64,000 bases of DNA from Halichoerus grypus (taxonomy: Eukaryota; Chordata; Mammalia; Carnivora; Phocidae): assembly GCF_964656455.1 (NCBI RefSeq), contig NW_027555041.1, positions 25,102 to 89,101 on the forward strand. Reading direction: 5' to 3'. The notes beneath the pieces were generated by a model. It was not told where the DNA came from. It ran no database searches and was given only the letters and a program-made list of their open reading frames with translations. The position numbers and the translations under genes are program-made. Below are positions 24,459 through 36,400 of the stretch, piece by piece (within the stretch, counting starts at the first letter, position 1; every line of letters begins with the position of its first letter).

Positions 24459-27400
24459 TATTTATTTATTTGACAGAGAGAGACAGTGAGAGCAGGAACA
24501 CAAGCAGGGGGAGTGGGAGAGGGAGAAGCGGGCTTCCTGCCGAGCAGGGAGCCCGATGTGGGACTCGATCCCAGGACCCTGGGATCATGACCTGAGCCGA
24601 AGGCAGACGCTTAACGACTGAGCCACCCAGGCGCCCTAAATGATTTCTTTTTCTAATAAGCACCAGGAGTCTGAGCACTGGGTGTTATACACAAACAATG
24701 AATCATGGAACACTACATCAAAAACTAATGATGTAATGTATGGTGATTAACATAACATGATGATAATAAAAAAAAAGAAGCACCAGGAATCTACATTTGG
24801 GTCTGTTTACTCTTTGTTCTGTTTCATTCATATGTTTGCCTACTCCTGGATCAGTTTTACTTCTTTTTTTTGGTACCAATTATTTTAGAATAAGTTTTAA
24901 CATTTGGTAGAACTAGATTCCCTTTATCACTTCTGTTTTATAATTCTAGATATTTGTGCATATTTAGTTTTCCAAATGAGCTTTCTTATAATTTGTCAAG
25001 TTCCCAAAAGAATCTTCTTGTCAAGCTTTTGATTGGAGTAACATTATTAGTGTTTTATACCAGGAAAAAAAAAAAAGTGTGTTGGTACTTCACCTTTCTT
25101 ATATCTTTTTCTCTAGAAATTTCAGAGCCAAGCATATCACCAGTAACAAGCACTGTCCCACCCACCCCGGCATCAAATCAGCAGAAGGAAAAGAAGAAAA
25201 AGAAAAAAGACCCTTCAAAGGGCAGATGGGTAGAAGGCATAACCTCTGAGGGTTACCATTACTATTATGATCTTATCACAGGAGGTAGGTCATTTAGGCA
25301 TAGAACTAGTAAGAATGATAACTGACCATTTATTTTGTTTTAGTTAATATTGGAACATTTAAGCAATGGAAGACTATAACTTTACATCTTTGCCACAATG
25401 GTAAAAAAGTCATGTGCCCTTTAAAAAGGTACCTTTCTTATAGTGACTCAACATCATACTTAGTTAAAGTCTTAAGAATGGGTTCCTTATGGGGCACCTG
25501 GGTGGCTCAGTCAGTTAAGCATCTGTCTTCGGCTCAGGTCATGATCTCAGGGTCCTGGGATCAAGTCCCATAGAGGCTGGCGTCTTGCTCCCTGCTCAGT
25601 GGTGAGTCTGCTTCTCTTTCTCCCTCTGTCTCCCTCACCCCTGCCTCTCCTCTTGTGCTCTCGCTTGCTCACTCTCAAATAAATAAAATTTTTTTTTTTT
25701 TAAGAATAGGTTCCTTACAAATAAGTTAAAGCTTTGTATTTTCTCAATAAAATCTTTTAAAAGTATGAACTAGGGCGCCTGGGTGGCTCAGTCGGTTAAG
25801 CGGCTGCCTTCAGCTCAGGTCATGATCTCAGGCTCCTGGGATCAAGCCCCACATCGGGCTCCCTGCTCCACAGGGAGTCTGCTTCTCCCTCTCCCTCTGT
25901 GCTCTCTCTCCTTCTCTCCCTCTCTCTTTCAAATAAATAAATAAAATCTTAAAAAAAAAAAAAAGTATGAACTACATGGAAATAAGGCATTTTAGATCCA
26001 CTTTACAAATTGTAGAGGTTCTTAAAATATTCTGTGGGAGAGATTTTCTATCCAAAACCAGGCTGGGAACCAGAACCATTTTCTTTTTTATGTAGCTGTC
26101 TTGTAGTAGAGAAGCCCCCCCCTCCTATTCATGTTTTGGATATCACTTTCTAATAAAATACACAATGGTGTTATCCAGTGGGAATATCAAAAATACCTTT
26201 TTGTTTTCCTTTAAAACTAAATGTATTAGGGATTTTTTCATATAAATTCTGAGATAAGTAAATATATTTATGTAGCATCTTACTCTCTAGAAATATAAAA
26301 TTTAAGATCAGAAATAAACACTATACAAGGAAGAGTTTTAAAGTGCTATAATGTAATAGAGATGTAAAATCGTATAGGAACTCCGAATGGTGAGGGATTA
26401 ATTGTGATTATGTGGATCTGAGAGATTATCGCAGAAATTACTTTTGAACTGATCTATACATTAAGAGGAGAACATCAGGAATGATGTCTTCTTATTCACC
26501 ATTTATATCCCTAGCACCAAACACAGTGCCTGGCATGGTATAGACACTTTATAGGTATTTTGATTGAAAATGATTATAGTAGGTTATTGTGAGGGTGAAG
26601 CAAACATTCCAAACAGGTGGAACAATATGAAGCTTTAAGAAGTTTGAAAGTTTGGGAAACAGTCATCTGGTGGAGGTAAAATATACAGTTCTCTGAAGAT
26701 GTCCTAGCAGAAGAAAGAGGCTGGAAAAATAGATTGGGGCTGTGTCATGGAGGGCTAGGAGGATGATCGTGCCATTTACTGAGGTATGGAATACAGAAAT
26801 AGAGTAAGTTAAAGTGGGACAATAATAAATTCAGTTTTTGGTATGTTGAGGTTGAGGTACCTCTAGAACATTCATGTGGTAGTTTTCAGTAGCTGATTAG
26901 AGTCTGGAATTAGATAAATTATGTCTAGAAATGTAGATAATATCTTAACTTTCAGGAGTATATGAGATCACAAGGAGAAAGAAGAGAACGAGAAGTATGA
27001 AGGGTGGGTAGTACATTTATTGAAGGAAAGGAGAGAAAAGCCAGGAAAAAAAAGAATGATCAGAAAGGTAGGAAATGAGATTAGAGTTAATTATGAAAAA
27101 AACCTTGGGCTCTAAGTATTGTAATTATTATGATTTTTAGAATCACAGTTTGGGACTACATAGAAATAGTAATAATCACTCACAGTTTGCACTGAGCCTT
27201 AAGAGAAGTGCGTGTTAGTCAGCAGTGAACCACAAATGATTATATGCTAAGGATCATAAGTCTTTCTCAAATTTACATAGAAACTGTTTATTAATGGGGC
27301 ACCTGGGTGGCTCAGTCGGTTAAGCATCTGACTCTTGATTTCAGCTCAGGTCATGATCTCAAGGTTGTGGAATCAAGCCCCACGTCGGGCTCCTGGCTCA

Positions 27401-30400
27401 GTGTGGAGTCTGCTTGAGATTCTCTCTCTCTCCTGCTCCCTCTGCACCCCACCCCCTCATGCTCTCTTTTTTCCTCCCTTTTTCTTTCTTTCTTTTTTTT
27501 TTTTTTTTAAGATTTTATTTATTTATTTGAGAGACAGCACAAGCCAGGGGGGAGCATCAGGCAGAGGGAGAAGCAGACTCCCCGCTGAGCAGGGAGCCCA
27601 ATGCGGGGCTCAATCCCAAGACCCTGAGACCATGACCTGAGCCAAAGGCAGACGCTTAAGCAACTGAGCCACCCAGGCGCCCCTTCCTCCCTCTTTCTAA
27701 AATAAATAAGTAAATAAAATCTTTTTTAAAAAATATTTTTTTTAAAACTATTAATTCTGTGTTTCTGCCTTCTAATTCCTATTGCTTGCTTCCTTTGTTC
27801 ACCATCCTACTGTGTATGCTCTTACTCTCAGCAAAACCCTTGAACAACACAGGTGTTAGGGGCACCGACCCCTCCCTACCCCATGTGGTCGAAAATGTGC
27901 TTATAACTTTTTTTTAAAGTATAGTTGATATACAGTGTTATATCAGTTTCAGATATACAACATAGTGATTTGACAATTCTGTACATTAACCCATGCTCAC
28001 TACAAGTGTAGTCACCATACAACACTATTGCAGTTTTATTGACTGTATTCCCTCTCCTGTCCTTTTCTTCATCTCCATGGCTTATTTATTTTATAACTAG
28101 AAGTTTAAACCTGTTCATCCCCTTCACCTATTTCACCTGTCCCCCCATCTACCTCCCTTCTGGCAACCAGCAGTTCTCAATATTTAAGAGTCTGGTTTTA
28201 TTTGTTTTGTTTTGTTTTTTAGACTATACATGCAAGTGAAATCATATGGTATTTGTCTTTCTCTGTTTGATCTATATCATTTAGCATAATATCCTCTAGG
28301 TTCATCCATGCTGTCAGAAATGGCAAGATTTTATTTTTTATGGCTGAGTAATTTGTGTGTGTGTGTGTGTGTGTGCGCGTGTGTGTGTGTGTGAGAAGGA
28401 GGGAGAGAGATATGTATCTCACATTTTTAGCCATCTATCAGTGAGTGAGCACTTGGGTTGCTTCTGTGTGCTGTGTATATATAATGATAGACGTTATTAT
28501 AATATATAAGTAATGCTGCAATAAACATAGGGGTGCATTTATCTTTTCAAGTTAGTGTTTTCATTTTCTTTGAGTATATGCCCGTATACTGGGAATTACT
28601 GGATCATTGGTATTTTATAACTTTTGACTCCCCAAAAACTTAGCTAGTAATAGCCTACTGTTGACTGGAAGCCTTACAGATGACATAAACACTTGACACA
28701 CACATTTTGTGTATTATGTGTATTACATACTGTATTTTTACAGTAATACCTTTTTCTTAAATTTTTCGGTATTTCTAGACTACATGGTTCATCTGTTTTT
28801 TTAAACTGTCACAATTCTCTCAAAAAATTTCCAATATATATATTTTTAAAAATCTGCTTAAAAGTGGACCTGCACAGTTCAAACCTGTGTTGTTCAAGGG
28901 TCAGCTGTTTTCTAATTCTTGCATCTTTCATCTTGCTTCTTTTAAGTCATTCATTCTATCTCTCACTTTCCCCTCCTCAGGATGTCAAACAGCCATCTCA
29001 TTCCTTCAGAACTTATCAAGCCTGGGGCACCTGGTTGGCTCATCCAGAAAAGCACATGACTTTTAATCTTGGGGTCATGAGTTTGAGCCCTGTGTTGGGT
29101 GTAGAGATTACTAAAAAAAAAAATAGTATAATAAGCTTTTAAAAACTTTTCAAGCCTGGGGGCACCTGGGTGCCTCAGTCAGTTGAGCATCCAACTCTTC
29201 GTTTTGGCTCAGGTCGTCATTTCATGGGTTGTGGGATCAAGCCCCACGTCAGGCTCCATGGTCTCCAGGAAATCTGCTTAGGGTTCTCTCCCTCTACCCT
29301 GTCTCCCATGCGCACAGGGGCACACACTCACTTGCGTGTGCTCGCTCTCAAATAAATAAAGAAATCTTTAAAACAAACAAAAAAACTTCAAGCCTGAATT
29401 CCATGAAGTCTTTAAGAGAAGCCCTACAGGTGTCTAATAATTCTTGTGGAAGTCCCAGTAACTTCGAATCCTTCATTCTGTTCTTCCTTCTTGGTTAAAT
29501 ATCATTCATACATGTTCTGTACAATACCACTGGGATATATACTGGTTTTTTTTCATTTTTCAAAGGCCTGTAGTGCTTTGTACACATTGAATGTCTTGTA
29601 AATTTTTGCCAAATTAAATTTTTTGAGTTGTTTTTCTTTTTAAGCGAAGAAATTTTTATTAATGAAGTATATTTTGCTTTAAGCATCCCAGTGGGAGAGA
29701 CCAGAAGGATTTCAAGGAAACTTAAAAAAGGTAACTGAAGCACATTGATAGTGTCTTTGCTTTAAACTGATTGGTTTCTGGGGTTTTTATAAAAGAGTTC
29801 TGTTAAGCAAATTTACTTCCAAATAAGCCCCCCTACACACATTTTGTTCCTTTCTTCCTATAATGCTTTTGTGAGGAGGTTGGGTGGAAGTGGAAAAGTG
29901 GTATCTACCTAAAAACTCCATGCAGGGCAAATATTATCAGTTGACTTATAGTTGGTTGCCATTCAGATGTCCCTGTCCATCGGCAGAGAATTGTTCCTAT
30001 CTTTCAGAGGTGTGACATTCTCTCTCTGAAAGTTAGTTCATGATTAACACAAACCAAGCTTCCATAATCAGTACTGCCCCTCTCACTCCCAGGTGTTAAG
30101 AGGAAAGGGAAGGTAGCTGACTCTGCCTTAGTTATTTTAATAGAGTGTAACTACATCATTATCTTCAGTTTATGCTGTTTTTTTCCTCCCATTAGACAGC
30201 AGGGAAGACTGTTTGGGTAGAAGGAGTAAGTGAAGATGGTTATACCTACTATTATAATATAGAAACAGGAGGTAAGTACTACCTTTGATTATCCTAACTA
30301 TATAAAATTGTACCTCGAACTGCTTATTAGCCTGCTAATGAAGGGAACTTGGGAATTTTAGTATAGTGATCAACATATATCCATAGCATGTGGGTATTTT

Positions 30401-33400
30401 GTAATTTAAAAACTATACAGTGGAAAAGCAGGAAGATTTTCGTATATAATATACTGTGCTGCTCATTCTCAATTGATACTCCATTCACAAATTTTAAAAA
30501 TCATTTTTACTTTATCATTATTGACTTTTGTTATGATTATTGTAGAAATATAATCATTACCTTGAAATGTACCTTAGAAATCACCTAATTCAACTTGCCT
30601 TTTCCTTTTCTAAAAAACAAAACTGAAGTTATTTTAGCAGTGGCTGAGACTGTCAAATTTTCACTTTTACTAATTTAATAATGTTTCAGTTATTTGTAAA
30701 TATTTATGAAACATGCATAACTATTGTTACCTAATTATTACCTAAGTTTTTCAAGTTGACATTTTTTCTAATTTAATTTTATAAAATGGATCAACAAGTA
30801 ATTGTAGTTTCTCGTACAATTAAATTTACCAAAGTATGTATGGTGTCAGTATAACTTTGAGAGGCTTTATTTAATTATTTATTAAATTTCTACTATCCAA
30901 ACACATAGCATTAAATCTTTTAGGAGGAAAAAGCCCTTTTAGCCTCCAAGTAGATACCTAGTCTGCCCAACGATAGTAATGGTTCTAGCTCGGTAAAATT
31001 GAGGTACTGAAAGTTTCTAAAGATAAAATAATATAGTGATATAGGTGGAGAGTTGGATCTGAGCTTAATGCATAGCTTCTTCCCTTACCAGCTATATAAA
31101 AGTCACTAAACCTGTAGCTGCTCTTATGTAAAATTGAGGTGATCATGCATACTCTTGGGTCATGAAGGTCAGGTATCTATAAAGTTCCCAGAACAATACA
31201 TAGTAGGTGCTTAAATTATTTCCTGAAAGTTTTTTTGTTATTCACGTGAAATATACATAAGGAAATAATGTGGTTTTTTTTTTTTTTTTTTTTTTTTATT
31301 GTTGGAAAGCACTTTTTTTTTTAAGATTTTATTTTTGGGGCACCTGGGTTGGCTCAGTTGTTAAGCATCTGCCTTCGGCTCAGGTCATGATCGCAGGGTC
31401 CTGGGATCGAGCCCCACATCAGGCTCCCTGCTCAGTGGGAAGCCTGCTTCTCCCTCTCTCACTCCCCCTGCTTGTGTTCCCTCTCTGTCAAATAAATAAT
31501 AAATAAAATCTTAAAAAAAAAAGATTTTATTTTTAAGTAATCGCTACACCCAGTGTGGGGCTCAGACTTACAACCCTGAGATCAAGAGTCGCATGCTCCA
31601 TTGACTGAGGCAGCCAGGCGCCCTGGAAAGCACCCTCTTTTAATAAGGGGCTGTACAAATTGATTTGTCCTCAAACAGTTTCAGCTTATGTGTAGACAAG
31701 TGTAATTATTGATACAGCCCCTTTCACTCTTAAAACTGTCTCAGTTGGACAGTAAATCTTAGCATCCCCTTCCCTTTTATTACACTAAAAATAGAGACTA
31801 ATTACAAGATAATTAGAAATGCTATCATGGGGTGCCTGGGTGGCTCAGTCATTAAGCGTCTGCCTTCGGCAGGTCATGATCCCAGGGTCCTGGGATCGAG
31901 CCCCACATAGGGCTCGCTGCTCGGCGGGAAGCCTGCTTCTCCCTCTTCCGCTCCCCCTGCTTGTGTTCCCCCTCTTGCTGTGTGTCTGTCAGATAAATAA
32001 AATCTTTAAAAAAAAAAAAAAAAAAAGAAAGAAAGAAATGCTGTCATTTTACTAAAAGCCCAGTAAACCACTGGATGGCAGTAGAGTTCAATGGAGATTA
32101 TTTTTTTCTTAGTATAAAAATGACAAATTATATTCGTTCAGGTCTTCACAGTATGGTATCATTCTGTGAGGATCCCAGGAAATCTTTGTGATAAATTCCG
32201 GGAAATCTGATGTGTGCTCATAAGCACCTGTTTCCTGATACTGGTGTCAGATAAAGTGTGACAGTCTTAGAAGGCATTGCCCAATTCTTAAGTTTCTTTC
32301 TACTGGGGCTGTAGTTTATACATCTGGAATCCAGATTGAAACCCAACTCTCAAAAGATAAAAGAGCAAGGGCTTTGGGAACTCTTACTTATTCTTGATCA
32401 AGTGATAGTGTAAAATAGATCCAGTGCTGTTGTTTAATGTATTATGAAGAAGTTAAAAAAATAATACATTTGTAAGTGACAGGGAGTGTTATATTGGGAA
32501 TTACTTCTGAATAGAGTTGGTAACTAAATAACATGACTATTAAAATGTGTTGAATAGAATCCAGATGGGAAAAACCTGATGATTTCATTCCACACTCTGG
32601 CGATCTGCTTTCTAGTAAGGTCAATGAAAAGCCACTTGGTACCCTAGAAGAGTCTAAATCATCAGATTCTCGTAGTGATTCTGATGGGGAAGAGGAAGCA
32701 GAAAAAGGAAAGGCCTCTACAGAAACACAAAAGCCAAAAATAAAGTTTAAGGTAGGTTCTTGATTTATTCTTTACAGAACTTTACCAATTTATAGAAAGC
32801 TCAACAGACTTACTCAGTTATCTGGTGGAAGATAGAAATAAAGCCAAGACGTACATTTTTAGCAAATGGATAAACGGTTGTACCACTTATTAGTATCTAC
32901 CTGGTGGCAAGACAGTGAGTTCATTTTTAGACCTCTTAAGTTTGAGATCCCTCCGTAATATCTAGAGAGTTGTCTGAACATACAAGTCTGAGTATCTAGA
33001 TCTAGGCTAGAGATCCTATTTTTGAGTATCATCAGCATACTGGTAGTAATTCAAATCTCAGAATGGGTGAGATAACCTAGGAAAATGACTTTGGGCAACA
33101 ATTAAACATTGAAGAGACAGACAGGGAAAGAGGAGCCTGTAATGAAAAGAGTGACTAGAAAGGTATGCAGAGAAGCAGAAGAATTTAAGATCCAAGAAGC
33201 CAAAGGAATAGAGAGCGTCAAGGATTAATTATAGATCTAGAACAAAAAAAAAGTCCATTGAATTTTACAGTTAAAAAGTCCTTGAAGCCCTTCTAGTAGT
33301 TTCACCAGGGTTTGGGGTGGCAGAACTCAGATTATATTGTACATCTGAAACTAATATTAGACTGTATGTTAATTAACTGGAATATGAATAAAAACTTTAA

Positions 33401-36400
33401 AAAATAAATAAAGGGGCGCCTGGGTGGCTCAGTCAGTTAAGCATCTGCCTTCGGCTCAGGTCATGATCCCGGGGTCCTGGGATCAAGCCCCGCGTCGGGC
33501 TCCCTGCTCAGCAGGAATCCTCTTTCTCCCTCTCCCACTCCCCCTGCTTGTGTTCCCTCTCTCGCTGTCTGTCTCTGTCAAATAAATAAAAATTTTAAAA
33601 GCATCTTAAGAAAGAAAGAACCCCAATTATAGAGGAATGAAAAGTGGTTCATGGTGTATATGTGGTTTGGATATGAAATGAAAACTAGAAATTGGTTGTC
33701 AGGATGATGGCTGTACATTGACTCTTAATCATGAGAGATTTGTGGTAGTGATGTTTTCATTAAGAGAGACTCCAAAGGAGGCAGAATGGGAATACCAACA
33801 AGGGTAGGTGGATAGGTTGGTCTTCAACAAGGAGTAAACTCATTTTTGGTAAGAAGATAAGGTTTTCCTTTTTTATAAGAAGGTAGGACTATGGATAAGT
33901 TGGTATCAGGGAGGAAATTGAAACAGTCATGCCCTTTTAGCTTCAATTTACTCATTTATAAAGAAATCAAGATTGCTTGCTGAGAGTGAGAAGCTTTGAG
34001 TAGTTTGACAATATTAATGAATTGAAACAGTCACTGAGCTAGGGTGGGAGAGGAAATGAACCAAGTAAAAGGATTGACAGGTACTGCTGAATCCCCAGCC
34101 ATGGTAGAAAAGTAAAATTAGATATTTCTATAGTATTGCTAGTCCTGCTTTGTGATCATTCCAGGAACACTCAGGAGCCCAGGTGGCAAAGCAGAAAAGA
34201 CACATAGCATTGATCCATGGATGACATTACTGGCCTGAGTAGTGAAGGAAATTCAAGGATGCTGGAAAGAGGGTACTCCCAGGCCACATCTAGGATCTTG
34301 TCGTTGCCTGGACTTTCTCTACTACCCTGTAATTCTTAGTGGAACACAGGCCAAGGGATGTGTCCAGTTTGCAGAGGCACAGCAGCAAAGCCCTTATAGT
34401 AGCCGTCTCACAGTGTTTATATTTCTGTGTTGTTGTTCTTTTATTTTCTTTTTTGAGATTTTCTTTTTAAGTAATATCTTTTTTTTTTTTTTTTAAGTAA
34501 ACCCAACATGGGGGCTTGGACTCAAAACTTTGAGATCAAGAGTCACATGCTCCACGGACTGAGCCAGCCAGGCACCCCCACCTCACAATGTTTATATCCA
34601 GCATCCAACCTGGACTGATAAATTTCAAGCAAATAAAATATTACAAAATACAGATAAAGACAGACTACCTATAACCCTGCTACTTCCCAGAGAAATCACT
34701 GTAACACCTTGGTGTTCTCTTGGTCTTTAACTTTTTTTTTATTCCGACTCGCATACATTATTTTAAAATATGGAGTCATACTGGGGGCGTCTGGGTGGCT
34801 CAGTCGGTTGGGCATCTGCCTTCAGCTCAGGTCATGATCCCAGGGTCTTGGAATTGAGCCCTGCATCAGGCTCCCTGCTTAGTGGGGAGAGCCTGCTCCT
34901 CTCTCTCCCTCTGCTCCAACCCCCCACTTGTGCACATGCTCTCTCTCTCCTTCAAATAAATAAATAAAATCTTTAAAATAAAATAAAACATGGAGTCATA
35001 CTATAATAAGGTCTTAATTGCTTTACAGTTTAATCTGTCACAAAGACATCAATAAGTTTTCATCCACCAAAATAACGGATAGATAGCTTTAATGTGGTAT
35101 GAATACACCATTATTTACTCAGCCATTTGTAGCTGAATATTTCTTTTTAATAACTGCTGAGGACTAAGGGAAGAAATACCTGGAGACACATTTCTAAGCA
35201 GTGTTAAAGTCTCTGCTGACACTGAATATCATAAACCTTGAAGTCTTACCAGTTTGTATGGTTGTGTGATTTTTTTTTAATTCTAGTACACTTAACATAC
35301 AGTGTAATATTAGTTTCAGGTGTATAGTGTAGTGACTCAACAATTCCGTACATCACCCAATGCTTATCACAACAAGTGCACTCCTTAATCCCCATCACCT
35401 ATTTCACCCATTCCCCTTTCCACCTCCCCTCTGGTAACTATCAGTTTGTTGTCTATAGTAAAGAGTCTGTTTCTTGGTTTATCTCTCTCTCTCTTTTTTT
35501 TCCTTTTGCTTGTTTGTTTTGTTTCTTAAATTCCACACAAGTGAAATCATATGGTATTTATCTTTCTCTGACTTATTTCACTTAACATTATACTCTAGCT
35601 CCATCCGTGTCATTGCAGATGGCAAGCTTTCATTCCTTTTTTTACGGCCGAATAATCTGTTGTATATACATATACCGTATATTTATTCATCTATCTCGAT
35701 GAGCACTTGGGCTGCTTCCATAGTTTGGCTATTGTAAATAATGCTGCAATAAACATAGCGGTTTGGCTTCCATAGTCTGCTTAGGGGTTTGACTTCCATA
35801 GTTTTGCTTCCATAGTTTGGCTATTGTAAATAATTCTGCAATAAACATTATTTCTTGTAGTTTTGATTTGCATTTCCCTGATGATCAGTGATACTGAGTA
35901 TCTTTTCATGTGTTGGTCATCTGTATGTCTTTGCAAAAATGTCTGTTCATGTCTTCTGCCCATTTAATTGGATTCTTTGTTGTTTGGGTGTTGGTTTGTA
36001 TAAGTTTTTTGTATATTTTAGATACTAACCCTTTATTGGCTATGTCATTTGCAAAATCTCTTCTCCCATTCAATAGGTGGCCTTTTAGTTTTGTTGATTG
36101 TTTCCTTTGCTGTGCAGAAGCTTTTTATTTTGATGTAGTCCCAATAGTTTATTTTTGCTTTTATTTCCCTTCCCTCAGGAGACATATCTAGAAAAATGTT
36201 GCTACAGCCAATGTTAGAGACCTTACTACCTGTGCTTTCTTCTAGGATTTATGGTTTCAGGTCTCACATTTAGGTCTTTAATCCATTTTGAATTTATTTG
36301 TGTGTATGGTATAAGAAAGTGGTCCAGTTTCATTCTTTTGCATATAGCTGTCCAGTTTTCCCAATACCATTTGTTGAGGGTGGTCTTTTTCCTGTTGTAT

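Noticed and set aside
24230..24595. 121-residue frame with a polyphenylalanine run
   Set aside because: It reads through a poly-T SINE tail into the SINE body; not a gene.
28219..28434. Minus-strand frame with a Thr-His run
   Set aside because: It is a (GT)n microsatellite inside a reversed L1 ORF2 end.
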